A stretch of 64,000 nt of DNA from positions 58,421,501-58,485,500 of the forward strand of contig CM057469.1 in NCBI GenBank assembly GCA_030035585.1, written 5' to 3'. This document shows, one piece after another, positions 48,251 through 60,714 of this stretch. Source of the stretch: Dugong dugon. Lineage: Eukaryota; Chordata; Mammalia; Sirenia; Dugongidae. Below the pieces are notes generated by a model. That model had not been told where the DNA came from. It made no database searches and saw only the letters and a program-made list of their open reading frames with translations. The translations under genes were made by a program, and so were the position numbers. The first letter of the stretch is position 1. Each line of letters starts with the position of its first letter.

Positions 48251-48811
48251 GACCAGCTCTGAAAGGAGCAACTCTGTTGTGGAACTGAAAGAAGTTTACA
48301 GGATTCTCAGGGAGGCCTTCCCTGGAAGACCTACCTAATCAAGACAATATTTGGTGGCATCAGTCTTGGGGTACTAAAATTAGCAGTGGTTAAAAATACA
48401 TAAATAAATAAAAAGAAAACAAAGCTAAAACATTGCATAAGTAGCATCCTACTCTAACAATTAACACTTGTATTAGTAAGATTATTACATCTAGTCTCTT
48501 TGAACTTCAGTTGCCTTATTTCTAATGTAGGATTTGAAATAGATAGCTAAGATTTTCTATTATAACTTATAGTTTTCCAATAGTAAAATTTTAGAAATTG
48601 AAAGTCTTTTAAAGGGGAGAGAGAGGTGATTCATAGATGTCTTCTTCAATCATATCATGCAGGAGGTAAATTTTTCAGCTTAAATGAGAATTCAGTCAGA
48701 ACAAGAGCTATCTAAAAGATGGAATTTAACTTTTTTTCTAGACCAATATAAATACGAGATAGAAAAGACTATCATGAGTAACTGTGCCTGTTATTGTGAT
48801 TCTCACATTAG
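48251..48811. other. gene-free interval
   Basis: AT-rich; ends at the L1-C target site. Confidence 0.5.
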
Positions 48812-49735
48812 ATTGCCCTCATCTTTTTTTTCTTTACTGTGCTTTAAGTGAAAGTTTACAGTTCAAGTCAGTTTCTCATACAAAAATTTATACACACTTT
48901 GCTATGTGACCCTAGCCTCTCTCTCTGCAATGTGACAGCACACTCCTCCTTTCCACTCCAGATTTCCCGTGTCCATTCAACCAGCTCCTGTCCTCTTCTG
49001 CCCTTTCATCTCGCCTCTGGACAGGAGCTGCCCATTTAGTCTCATGTATCTACCTGAGCTAAGAAGCCCTGTCTTCAGGAGTATCATTTTATGTCTTCTA
49101 GTCCAGTCTATTCTTTGTCTGAAGCGTTGTCTTCAGGACTAGTTTCAGTTCTGGGCTAACAGAGAGTCCAGGGGCCATGTCTTCCAGGGTCCCTCCAGTC
49201 CCAGTCAGACCATTAAGTCAGGTCTTTTTACCAGAATTTGAGTTCTGAACCCCACTTGTCTCCTGCTCCGTCAGGAACTCTGTTTTTTTTCCCTTTCAGG
49301 TTAGTCATTGGAGGTAGCCAGACGCCATCTAGTTCTTCTGGTCTCAGGCTGATGAAGTCTCTGGTTTATGTGGCCCTTTCTGTCTCTTGGGCTACTATTT
49401 TCCTTGTGTCTTTGGTGTACTTCATTCTCCTTTGCTCCAGGTGGGTTGGGACCAATTGATGTATCTTAGATGGCTGTTTGCTAGCTTTTAAGACCGAGAT
49501 ACCACTCACCAAAATGGGATGCAGAACATTTTCTTAATGAACTTTGTTATGCCAGTTACCCTAGATGTCCTCTGAAACCATGGTCCCAAGACCCCCGGCC
49601 CTGCTACTTTGTCCTTCAAAGTGTTTGTATTTAGGAAACTTCTTAGCTTTTGGTTTAGTCCAGTTGTGCTGAATTTCCCTGTATTGTGTGTTGTCCTTCT
49701 CTTCACCTAAGATAATTTTTATCTATTATCTCGTT

Positions 49736-52700
49736 AGTGAATATCCCCTCTCTCCCTCCCCGCCTTTGTAACCATCAAAGAATGTTTTCTTTAGTGTTTA
49801 AACCATTTCTTGAGTTCTTATAATAGTGGTATCATACAGTATTTGTCCTTTTGGGACTGACTAATTTACTCAGCATAACGCCTTCCAGATTCATCCACGT
49901 TATGAGATGTTTCACAGATTCATTGTTGTTCTTTATCATTGCGTGATATTCCATTGTGTGGATATACCATAATTTGTTTATCTATTCATCCGTTGATGGG
50001 CACCTAGGTTGTTTCCGTCTTTTTGTTATTGTGAACAGCGCTGCAGTGAACATGTGTATGCATGTATCTATTCATGTGACACTTCTTATTTCTCTAGGAT
50101 ATATTCCAAGGAGTGGGATTGCTGGATCATATGTTACTTTTATTTCCAGCTTTTTAAGGAAGCAGCAAAACGATTTCCAAAGTGGTTGTACCATTTTACA
50201 TTCCCAGAAACAGTATGTAAGTGTTCCAGTCTCTCCACAACCTCTCCAACATTAATTATTTTGTATTTTTTGGATTAATGCTAGCCTTGTTAGGCTGAGA
50301 TGGTATCTCGTTGTAGTTTTGATTTACATTTCTCTAATGGCTACTGATCGTGAGCATTTCCTCATATATCTGGTAGTCATCTGAATATTTTCTTTTGTGA
50401 AGTGCCTGTTCATGTCCTTGGCCTATTTTTTAATTGGGTTATTTGTCTTCTTGTTGTTGAGGTTTTGCACTATCTTGTAGGTTTTAGAGATTAGACCCTG
50501 ATCAGATATGTCATAGCCAAAAATTTTTCCTCAGTCTGTAGATTGTCTTTTGGCTCTTTTGGTGAAGTCTTTTGATGAGCATGAGTGTTTGAATTTTAGG
50601 AGCTCCCAGTTACCTATTTTCTCTTCTAGTGTTTTTGCATTCTTAGTAATGTTTTGTATTCTGTTTATGCCATGTATTAGAGCTCCTAGCATTGTCCCTA
50701 TTTTTTATTCCATGATCTTTATCATTTTAGATTTTATATTTAGGTCTTTGATCCATTTTGAGTTATTTTTTGTGCATAGTGTGAGGTATGGGTAGTGTTT
50801 CATTTTTTTGCAGATGGATATCCAATTATGCCAGCCCCATTTGTTAAAGAGACTGTCTTTTCCCCAATTAATGGACTTTGGGCTTTTGTCAAATATAAGC
50901 TGCTCATAGATGGATGAATTTATGTCTGGATGCTCAGTTCTGTTCCATTGGTCTATGTATCTGTTGTTGTACCAGTACCAGGCTGTTATGACTACTGTGG
51001 CAGTATAATAGGTTGTAAAATCGGGTAGTGTGATGCCTCTCACTTTGTTCTTCTTCTTCAGTAATGTTTTACTTACCCAGGCCCACTTCCTTTTCCATAT
51101 GAATTTGGTGATTTCTTTCCCATATCATCAAAAAATGCCATTGGAATTTGGATCAGGATTGCATTGTATCTGTTGATCGTTTTGAATAGAATTGATATTT
51201 TCACAGTATTGAGTTTTTTATCCATGAGCAAAGTATGTTTTTCCACTTATGCGGGTCTCTTACAATAGTATCTTGTAGTTTTCTTTGTATAGGTCTTTTA
51301 TGTCTCTGGTTAGATTTATTCCTAAGTATTTTATCTTCTTGGGAGCTATTGTAAATGGTGTTAATTTGGTGATTTCCTCTTCGAAGTTCTCTTTGTTGGT
51401 GTAGAGGAATCCAACTGATGTTTTTGTATGTTTATCTTGTATCCTGACACTTTGCTGAAATCTTCTGTTACTTCCAGTAGTTTTCTTGTGGATTCTTTGG
51501 GGTTTTGTGTGTATAGGATAACATCATTTGCAAATAGAGATACTTTGACTTCTTCCCTACCAATTTGGATGTGCTTTATTTCTTTTTCTAGCCTAATTCC
51601 TCTGGCTAGGACCTCCATCACAATGTTGAGTAAGAGTAGTCATAAAGGGCATCTTTGTCTGGTTCCTGTTCTCAAGGGGAATGCTTTCAGACTATCTCCA
51701 TTTAGGATGATGTTGGCTGTTGGCTTTTTATAAATGCCATTTATTATGTTGAGGGATTTCCTTTCTATTCTGATTTTGTTGAGAGTTTTTTATCATGAAT
51801 GGATGTTGGACTTTGTCAAATGCCTTTTCTGCATCAATTGATAAGATCATGTGGTTCTTGTCTTTTGTTTTATCTATGTGATGGATTACATTGATTGCTT
51901 TTCTAATGTTGAACCATCCCTGCATGCCTGGTATGACTCCCACTTGGTCAGGTGAATTATTTTTTTGATATGTTGTTCAATTCTATTGGCTAGAATTTTG
52001 TTGATGATTTTTATATCTATGTTCATGAGGGATATTGGTCTGTAATTTTCTTTTTTTGTACTGTCTTTACCTGGTTTTGATATCAGGGTTATACTGGCTT
52101 AATAGAATGAGTTTGGAGTATTCCATACTTTTCTATGCTCTGAAATATCTTTAGTAGTAGTGGTGTTAACTCTTCTGTGACAGTTTGGTAGAATTCTTCA
52201 GTGAAACCATCTGGGCCAGGGCTGTTTTTTGTTAGGAGTTTTTAAATTACATTTTCAATCTCTTCTTTTGTTATAGGTTTATTTAGTTGTTCTACCTCTG
52301 TTTGTGTTATTTTAGGTAGGTAGTTTTTTTCTAGAAATTTGTCCATTTCCTTTAGATTTTCAAATTATTGAAGTACAGTTTTTCATGGTATTCTGTTATG
52401 ATTCTTTTAATTTCATTTGAGTCTGTTGTGATATTACCCATCTCATTTCTTATTTGGGTTATTTACTTCCTCTCCTGTTTTTCTTTTGTCAGTTTGGCAA
52501 ATAGTTTATTGATTTTGTTGATCTTTTCAAAGAATTAGTTTTGGTCTTGTTAACTCTTTCAATTGTCTTTCTATTTTCTACTTCATTTAATTCTGCTCTA
52601 ATTTTTATTATTTGCTTTCTTCTGGTGCCCAAGCACTTCTTTTGCTGCTCTCTTTCTACTTGTTCAAGTTATAGGGTTAACGTTTTGATTTTGGCCCTTT

Positions 52701-53631
52701 CTTCTTTTTGGATGTGTGCATTTATTGCTGTAAATTGACCTCTGAAGCACTGCTCTTGCTATGTCCCTAAGGTTCTGGTAGGGTGCGTTTTCATTCTCAT
52801 TTGATTCTGTGCATTTTTTAATTCCATCCTTAATTTCTTCTACAACCCAGTAGTTTTTGAACAAGGTGTTGTTCAGTTTCCGTGCATTTGATTTTTTTTC
52901 CTTGCTTTTTCTGTTATTGATTTCTACTTTTATGGCTTTATGTTCTGAAAAGATGCTTTGTCATATTTCAATGCTTTGGATTCTGTTACGTTTGCTTTAT
53001 GGTCTGATATGTGTTCTATTCTGAAGAATGTTCCATATGCATTGGAAAAGAAAGAATACTTGGCTGCTGTTGGGCGGAGTGTTCTGTATATGTCTGTGAG
53101 ATCAAGTTTAACTGATTGTGGCATTTAAATCTCTCCTTTCTTTATTGAGCTTCTTTCCAGATGTTCTGTTCTTCACTGAAAGTGGTGTGCTGAAGTCTCC
53201 TACTATTACTGTGGAGCTGTCTAATCTCTCTTTTCAATGTCGTTAGAGTTTGTTTTATGTATTTTGGTGCCCTGTCATTGGGTGCTTAAATATTTATTAT
53301 GGGTATGTCCTCCTAGTGTATTGACCCTTTAATCAATATATAGTGTCCTTCCTTATCCTTTGTAGTGGATTTTACTTTAAAGTCTATTTTGTCAGAGAAT
53401 AATATTGCCACTCCTGCTCTTTTTTGATTGATGTTTGCTTGATGTATTTTTTCCACCCTTTGAGTTTTAGTTTGTCTGTGTCTTTAAGTCTAAGGCGTGT
53501 CTCTTGTGGGCAGCATATAGATGGATAATTTTTTTTTTAATCCATTCTGCAACTCTCTGTCTCTTTACTGGTGCATTTAGTCCATTTACATTCAGCATAA
53601 TTATTGATAGGTATGGGTTTATTGCTGTCAT
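49736..53631 (-). pseudogene. L1 ORF2 remnant with altered RT catalytic box
   Basis: The start aligns with ORF2 of L1-B (reverse complement of 53629-53631; LSIIMLNVNGLNAPVKRQRV follows). The frame is broken many times. The RT piece 51361-51621 reads ...[17 protein letters not shown]..., so the first aspartate of the FADD catalytic pair is Asn. C-terminal sequence is present to about 49736, though split. Roughly 1,290 codons in the ancestral frame. Confidence 0.86.
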
Positions 53632-54087
53632 TTTGATGTTTTTTTTTTTTTTTGTGTTGTTGACAATTTGTTTGTTCCACTTAATTTTCTGTGCTGAATC
53701 GTTTTTATTTATGTATTTTATTTTTATCATTTTTGATTTTGTATTTGCTGAGTCTGTATGTTTTTCTTGTTTTTTATTTTATTGTGTAGGTTTGTTAGTT
53801 TCCTTTGTGATTACCTTAAAATTTATCTCTATTTTTCTAAGTTTAAACTAATCTTTTATTTCTTTATACCACTTTGACTTCTCTTCATATGAAAGATGTG
53901 TGACTACATTTTTTTAGCCCACTTTTTTGTTTCAGTGTTGTTATCTTTTACATACTGACTCTCTGTTTCCCTATTTTCAGTGTTTTAGCTTTGATTTGTT
54001 TTTGTGACTTCCCTATCTAGATTGATATCTTGTTGCTCTGTCTTGTGTTCTGGACTTGTGTTGTTATCTGATGTTATTGATTTTCTA

Positions 54088-55170
54088 ATTGTAGGACTAC
54101 CTTTTGTATTTCTTGTAATTTTGAAAATTCCGTAAACTTCTGTTTATCTGGAAATGCCCTAATTTTCCATCATATTTGAGAGACAGTTTTGCTGGATATA
54201 TAATTCTTGGCTGACAATTTTTTTTCCTTCACACCTTTGAATATGTCATCCCATTTCCTTCTTGCCTGCAAGACTTCTGCTGAGTAGTCTGAGCTTAGTT
54301 TTATTGATTCTCCTTTTTAGATTACTTTTCATTTATTCCTAGCCACTCTTAAAATTCTCTTTTCATCTTTGGTTTGGCAAGTTTGATTATAACATGTCTT
54401 GGTGACTTTGTTTTGGGATCCACCTTATGTGGAGTCGATGAGCATCTTGGATAGATATCTTCTCATCTTTCACAATATCAGGGAAGTTTTCTGCCAACAA
54501 ATCTTCAACAATTCTCTCTATATTTTCTGTTATCCCCCGTTTGTTCTGGTACTCCAATCACTCATAGGTTATTCTTTTTGATATAGTCCCACAGAATTCT
54601 TAGGGTTTATTCATTTTTTTTAAATTCTTTTATCTGATTTTTCCTCAAGTACATTGGTGTCAAGTGCTTCATCTTCAGTCTCACTAATTCTGACTTCCAT
54701 TGCCTCAGTTCTGCTCCTATGACTTACTATTGCATTGTCTAATTCTGAAATTTTATTGTTAATCTTCCGGATTTCAGTTTGCTATCTCTCTATGGATACT
54801 TGCAGCCTGTTAAATTTGTCATTATGCTCTTCTCTAGTCTTCTTAACTTCCTCTATTGCTCTGTGTGTTCTTTGGCTTGTGCTGTGTTTTGCCTGATCTC
54901 CTTTGATATCTTGAAGAATTCTGTATATTAAACTATTGTATTCTACCTCGAGTCATTCCAAGAAGGTCTCTTCCTCAGGAAGACTTCTTGATTCTTTGTT
55001 TTGAGAGCCTGCTGAAGCCATCATGGTATGCCTCTTTATGTGATATGATATTGACTGCTGTCTCCAAGCCATCAATAAGGTATAAATTATATTTATTTAT
55101 TTTATGTTTGCTTACTGTGTCTTAGCCTCTTGTTATATTTTGTTTTGATATGCCCAAATAGGCTGCTTGT
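54088..55170 (-). pseudogene. L1 ORF1 remnant
   Basis: No long frame survives, but nucleotide order matches L1-B ORF1 in reverse: the C-terminal section near 54150-54320, the ggatccaccttatgtggagt block near 54417, and the N-terminal tgctgtctccaagccatcaa near 55052. Boundaries approximate. Confidence 0.6.
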
Positions 55171-56455
55171 GTGAACTAGTTTGATTATTGGCATGTTTGA
55201 AGCGCTAATGTCCTGTCACCAGGTGCTTAGATCTGTTACTAGGTATGTGAGCCCAGGAGTCCATTTACTTTTCTTGTATGGATTCAGCTCAGGTGTCCAG
55301 GTAGTTGGTCACAAGGGTGTGGTGCAGGTTCTCACCTACAGTCCTAGAAGGGCAGGGGTGATTGGAGTAGGCACAGGTATCTGGCTGCACTAGGGGGTCA
55401 CATGCTGAGCAAGGCAGGTGCCTGATGGCTGCCCCAAGAGTCTGGGAGGAAAGCATGTCCCTGTTCTCTAGAGTGGGTTGGTGGGTGGGTTTTGCAGCAG
55501 GACTATGGGCACCCAATGCTTTTGACCGTAATGCCTTGGAGGCATCACTTATTCTTGGACTCCTGTCACGGGTGGCTAAGTGATGTGGGTGGAACTACCA
55601 GTCCTCAGACCCCTGATGTGGGTAGTTGAGGACCCTGCTTAAGGGGTAGAGTTGTGTCAAATGTTGAACCTTCAACTCCACCATATAGCTGATACAGTTG
55701 AAGTTAGGCTTCAGGTATACACCCTGTTGTACTGTGCTAATGAGGGTCTATGTGTTGAAATGGGCCCACACAGGTTTATGCAGGGATGAGTGGCATTCAG
55801 TGTCCATAAACACTTTATGCCTGTGCCTAGGCAAAGGAGCTGTGCCTGCCTGAATTCCCAGCTTAAGTGAGCTGACAGATTATTTTTTCTGTTTTTTAGT
55901 TTATTCCCTCTCCAAGGCCAGGAGAATGGCTCAGGGCTCATGACTTGTCCTACTTCCTGCCCAGGGTACGTGGCAATCACTGAAGCTGTTCTGGAACCTG
56001 GTGCAGAACGGGGAGGTGACATGTAAATGGGAGAGAGGTTCTTCCCATAGGGAGTGCTTTTTGATCCAAGCAGTAGGTTAGACACATGCACTTATCTTTT
56101 GCTGATTGAATACTGCTTTTCACTGGCTATTGAGGTTTGAGTAGACTCTACGTCGCTCGATCTCTCTCAGTGTGGAAAATGCATCCTGAGCACCACTGCT
56201 TACCTCACCGCACACACCAGCCGATCCTGCCTGCAGGGTGCCAGTTCCCACCAGGTCAGGTCTGGCAACTTCTTACTGCTTCTGAGTTGTCTTTCCCTCC
56301 TCTGCCACTCAGTCTGATTCCTCAACTTTGCCTTTCATGTTTGGGGCTCCTAGATTGTCATAGATAATCGATTCACTTGTTTTTTTGGGTCTTTTTTTAT
56401 AAGAGGGACTACAGGAAGCATCTGACTACTCTGCCATTTTGACCCTGCCTCCTAC
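55171..56455 (-). promoter_or_regulatory. L1-C 5' UTR, non-monomeric
   Basis: About 1.3 kb, G/C-richer than the surrounding window, no evident tandem monomers, and no visible similarity to the L1-A/L1-B 5' UTR. Its outer end holds the reverse complement of aaaatggcag (56431-56440), resembling the YY1 core found near the L1 start in primates. Promoter role inferred from position. Confidence 0.65.
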
Positions 56456-56470
56456 ATTGCCTTAATCTTT

Positions 56471-57038
56471 AGGAAGACATTTCAGAATATGGTAAAAGAG
56501 AATGCTTATAAAATGAAAAGGCAACCTTCAGTATCCTGATTCACAACTGTTCTCTTCTTGCCCTAACCCAGAACTTTCCTGAAATAGGCTGTGATAGGCA
56601 GTCTCCTTTGGCCACTTTTAATCCACCCTTCTACTTGCACTGTACCCTGGAAAGCCAACCTTTAAGAATGGACTCAACCAGGCTCCCTGACCTCTGGTGA
56701 TGGTTGAGCTTGTCCAGTAGTAGGCATTAGGAGGTGATCAGAAAATAAGAAAGGACAGATGTAGCTTTTCTATTCCCCAAGCTCCTTCTACACTGCGCCA
56801 TTTTTTGCCAGTGCTTGTGTTGTTTCTCTACCTGATGATTCTCTCATGTGGACACTATCTTATAGCTACAGCTCTCTATAGGTCTGGAAGCTGCTCCTTC
56901 TCTTTGCCCCTTCAGGTCTATGGGTAGTAATTGCCTCCTGTCATTAGTTTCCTTAACTCTGAACACAAATTTGTAAATATTTCCTTTGTTGTAATTTCTC
57001 CAATTACTCCTTTTCAGGGTGCCATTTCTTCCCACTGG
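56471..57038. other. unassigned sequence, probably an old repeat
   Basis: The tail (56880-57030; tgggtagtaattgcctcctg, tttctccaattactcctttt, cagggtgccatttcttccca) resembles the end of an ancient mammalian repeat whose name I cannot recall. No gene supported. Confidence 0.35.
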
Positions 57039-57214
57039 TTGTTGTTGTTGAGTGCCGTCAAGTCAATTTCAACTCATAGCAACCCCATGTGACAGAGTAG
57101 AACTTCCCCAGAGGGTTTTCTAGGCTGTCATCTTTATGGGAGCAGATCATCAGGTTTTCCTCCTGCAGATTGGCTGGGTGGGTTCAAATTGCCAATCTTT
57201 CAGTTAGCAGCCTG
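57039..57214 (-). mobile_element. AfroSINE-type SINE, longer subtype
   Basis: GTT-repeat tail, gtgccgtcaagtcaatttca, then the extra middle segment gtcatctttatgggagcaga seen also at 601-808, ending in cagttagcagcctggct. Confidence 0.9.
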
Positions 57215-57822
57215 GCTGAAGTATAAAAACAGTTTTCAAAACATATTTTTCTACTCTTTCTATAGCCCTTTTCTACTTAGTTCTATCTTTCAGTATCCAG
57301 ATACTTCACATTTTCTTTACCTTTCTTGCTATCAAAATGGCTTTTAAGAAAATGTCTGAAGTATATGGCTCAGAGTGGGTGTTATTATCAGCATATCAAT
57401 TATTAAATGATGGCATAAGTAACAAATGACAGTGTCACAGGATTCCAGTTAATCAGTGGAGATTATTTTGGATAGTGCATCTTTCCTAGAACCATTGATA
57501 TTAAAACCTGTTTTCTTTCAATGTTGCTCATGTTCCTTTCCTGAATCCAGAAGTATAATAAGTCAGCTTAAAAACAAATAGACAAAAAACACAAGCATAA
57601 AAAAAAAGATCCAAATTAGTAAGTTATAATCAGTTATTAACGGTTAACAGCAGAGAATTAAATTAAAATATGAATAAATATTTTTTGTGAATCTAACATG
57701 TAAAAGGCACACCACTACTTTGGGAAGACAAAGACATAAGTTGTAATTCAGTGAAAATACCTTTCAAAATTCTTTGACATGGATGTCTTTGTTTTGAAAT
57801 TGGGCTACACATTCTATAGCTG
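57215..57822. other. gene-free interval
   Basis: AT-rich; nothing recognised. Confidence 0.5.
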
Positions 57823-57834
57823 GATTGTCAGGTT

Positions 57835-58312
57835 GTTATCATTGTTGTTAAGTGCCATGAATTGGTTCTGACTTGTAGTAACCTTATGTACAACAGAACG
57901 AAACACTGGCAGGTCCTGAGCCATCCTCACAATGGTTGCTATGCTTGAGCTCACTGTTGCAGCCACTGTGTCAATCCATCTCTTTCAGGGTCTTCCTCTT
58001 TTTTGCTTACTTTCTATTTACCAAGCATGATTTCCTTCTCCAGGGACTGGTCCATCCTGATAACAAGTCCAAAGTATGTGAGACTGAGTCTCGCCATTTT
58101 TGCTTCTAAGGAGCATTCTGCTATACTTCTTCTAAGAAAGATTTGTTTGTTCTTCTGGAAGTCCATAGTATATCCAATAATCTTCTCCAACACCATAATT
58201 CAAAGGCATCAATTCTTCCTTGGTCTTCCTTATTCATTGTCCAGCTTTTACATGCATAAGAGGTGACTGAAAATACCATGGCTTGGATCAGGTGCACCTT
58301 AGTCCTCAAAGT
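57835..58312 (-). mobile_element. RTE/BovB-type LINE 3' fragment with perfect TSD
   Basis: About 480 bp from the RTE 3' end (aagtgccatgaattggttct...) to the LRTKVHL coding stretch, 5'-truncated. Flanked by the perfect 12-bp duplication gattgtcaggtt (57823-57834 and 58313-58324). Any residual ORF is broken RT C-terminus. Confidence 0.94.
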
Positions 58313-58324
58313 GATTGTCAGGTT

Positions 58325-58694
58325 ACTTGAAGAAAATAAAAGATTGAAATGCATTTAAGTAATATGCATTATGAGCAGTATTAGAATAGTCCTAATTTAT
58401 GTTTGATCAAATAAAAATAGCCTTGTAATCCCTAAAATAATATAATTATACAATATTACAAGTATTACATATAATTGTATATAATGTAATTCATTTTTGA
58501 AATAGATTTAAAAAGAAAGGAGATAAAACTATATAATCTCTAAGGTCTCTGAGGTAAAAAAAAAAAAATAAGGTGTCTTTTTTTGTTTAAGTATTCTAGT
58601 AACATATTCTTGAAAATGAATTTGAGACAGGCTAATATATCTACTATAGAAGAGAGTTTAACAACCACAACTACAATAAATGCAAGTTCAAATA
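58325..58694. other. gene-free AT-rich interval
   Basis: An A-run at 58556-58568. Nothing recognised. Confidence 0.5.
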
Positions 58695-58860
58695 GCCCTG
58701 GTGGTACAGTGGTTAAGAGCTTAGCTGCTAACCAAAAGGTTGGCAGTTTGAATCCACCAGCTGCTCCTTGGAAACTCTGTGGGACAGGTCTATTCTGTCC
58801 TAAACGATCACTATGAGTTGGAATCAACTTGATGGCAACAGGTTTGGTTTGGTTTTGGTA
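58695..58860 (+). mobile_element. AfroSINE-type SINE, well preserved
   Basis: Near-consensus copy: agccctggtggtacagtggt, gctgctaaccaaaaggttgg, B-box gtttgaatccaccag, ctccttggaaactctgtggg, gagttggaatcaacttgatg, and tail caggtttggtttggttttgg. The tRNA-like head resembles tRNA-Asn (gtggcgcag...ggct-anticodon-aaccgaaaggt) with GCT instead of GTT in the anticodon position; this parentage is inference. Confidence 0.95.
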
Positions 58861-59235
58861 CTATTTCCTAGGATTGCTTGGAGATTTTAAAATTATTTTC
58901 AATATTTAATATTTATTATGTGAGTTTTATTATTTGCTATTGTCTCATACCACATTGTAGATTTATATTTTCTCTCGCTTCCATTGCCTTTTTGCTCTTT
59001 TTTCACCTATTGTATGCTTTTATTATGCTATTAGAATTTCTTGCTTAAGAAGGAGAGGTCAAGATATCATGCATAAAAGTGGAAGAGAGAGAAAGAGCTC
59101 TCTTAAACAAAGACCCCAAGATTCAGAAACACTGATTTTCATGATATCTGGAAAGAGAATGGCAGGGGAAAAAAATGAATGTAATGAAGAAAGATCAGCG
59201 GGAAACATAGTTTGAAAAAACTGTGAGATCAAATC
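58861..59235. other. gene-free interval before L1-B
   Basis: AT-rich left part, purine-rich right part (59050-59215). The target-site duplication of L1-B cannot be checked because its 3' end is outside the window. Confidence 0.5.
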
Positions 59236-60714
59236 GGGTTCTGGCAAAATGGCGCTCTAGACAGAAGCACCATGCCATCCCTCCACAGCAAAGATCCAAA
59301 AAACTAAGCTGAACAGAGAATACAACAATCCTGAAACCCTAAAATATCAAATGAAGAGATAAAGAATTCAGCCAAGCACCAAATGGGGTAAGAAAACTGA
59401 CAGAGAATGGAGAGCGAGGAGAGATTCATGCAGAGGTCCCCTACAAGCTAACGCAGCATGGATCCACCATCTTGGACTCCTATTGGAGACCAGCAAACAG
59501 GTGGTACGAGAGAGCAGCGTCATGGAGCGCCCAGTGGAAGACAAAACCAACCGGTAATTTGCGATATACGCTTTCCCACCCCCTACACTTCTTCACCTCC
59601 ACTCGGCCTCCTCTGCTTCCCGTGGCCACAATCTCTTGTCCAGGAAACACTGGCGGCTTGGATTCCTCACACCCAAATGGGCCGACTCTCTGAGTGCCAT
59701 TTGTTGGCTGCTAGCGTTGCGTTCTTTTCTGCTTCTTTTGATTTCTTCCTTACCTCTCACCACCTCCCCCACCTTTTGCTCAAATACCTGGCTCTGTGCA
59801 CCATCTTTGCTTCTTCCTGAGGGTTTGTGGAACTCCGTTCGAGTGTGGAGCTGCTTCCCAGTCTGGGCTGCTGTGCTGGTGGGATCCCGGGGCTTTGTTC
59901 GTATGTTTGCTTTGAATTGTTTGTTTGTTTTCTTTTCCTTTTCTTCAGCTGGGAGCCCTTTCTGGCCAGGCGGTGCTGCGTGGCATCGAGACTTCCCCCT
60001 AGGATTGCACAGATATGCAGAGGGATCCCTGAAGGCATTTCTTTTTTCCTTGTTTATTTTTTTCTCCTGTGTTCTTGGGAGCTTTTTTTGTTCTTTTTTT
60101 TTAATTTGTTTTGTTTTCTTTTCCCTCTTTTTCCCTTTTTGTCTTTCTTCATTGCTCAGTTTCTCATCTCTCTATACCTTTCTTCTCTTTCTGTTCCTGA
60201 ATACCTGGCGTTGTATACGTCTACACCTTCTAGCCAGGCTGTACTGCAACACCTAAGAGCAACTTCCCAAGACCTCCTAGCTGCACCGGTGGGATCACTG
60301 GGAAATTTGCTATTCTTTAACCTTTCCAATTTTTATTTATTCATTCTTTTCTTCCTCTTCCCCTTTCTGTTTTTCTCCATTTCATAGTCTCCCATCTCTC
60401 CACTCCAACGGCAAGCTCCCCTAGCATTCTTTTTTGTTTGTTTGTATGTTTTTGGTTCCTGTTCCTCTCTCCTCTCTCCCATATCCATCTTAGCTCCACA
60501 CATAACAATCTCCCTGCTGCATCCTGCCTACCCACACTGTGCGCTTGACATCACACTACAAAGTAGCACAGGCATGGCCTACTGGAACCTGCCCTGCACT
60601 GATAACTGAACAACCCTGGAGGCTGTAGTAAGTGCCACAAACAACCCGTCCCAGTAACTCCTCTTCAGCTAGACCTGCCCTGCCGTACCATATCTGAGTG
60701 ACTGACCCTGCCAA
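59236..60714 (+). promoter_or_regulatory. L1-B 5' UTR, pyrimidine-rich, monomeric
   Basis: The gggatccc landmark recurs at 59881, 60022 and 60291 (last as gggatcac), each followed by a long T/C-rich tract, giving units of about 140 and 270 bp. These are the reverse complement of the L1-A units. Near the start, caaaatggcg (59245-59254) matches the YY1-site core known at the primate L1 start. Two long overlapping ORFs (59636-60256 and 59827-60387) arise because T/C-rich sequence rarely forms stop codons; I do not call them genes. Confidence 0.7.
59245..59254 (+). promoter_or_regulatory. YY1-like site at L1-B start
   Basis: caaaatggcg lies about 10 bp from the probable 5' end, the position of the YY1 site that sets start-site choice in human L1. 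A similar aaaatggcag is at the L1-C 5' end on the other strand. Confidence 0.45.

Larger units (their letters stand above)
48827..56455 (-). mobile_element. near full-length L1 LINE (L1-C), inactive
   Basis: Minus-strand L1 of about 7.6 kb: 3' UTR (48827-49735), ORF2 (49736-53631), spacer (about 53632-54087), ORF1 (about 54088-55170), 5' UTR (to 56455). The flanks attgccctcatcttt (48812-48826) and attgccttaatcttt (56456-56470) match at 13 of 15, a TSD. It is more diverged from L1-A and L1-B than they are from each other, both in the 3' UTR and completely in the 5' UTR, so it belongs to another, probably older, lineage. Confidence 0.92.

Noticed and set aside
58700-58765. tRNA-like head with A and B boxes
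   Set aside because: Part of an AfroSINE that recurs many times in the window; not a tRNA gene.
59636-60387. Two long overlapping plus-strand ORFs (206 and 186 codons)
   Set aside because: They lie in the T/C-rich L1-B 5' UTR, where stop codons are rare by composition; the products are Phe/Leu/Ser-rich and frame-ambiguous, and L1-A does not conserve them.
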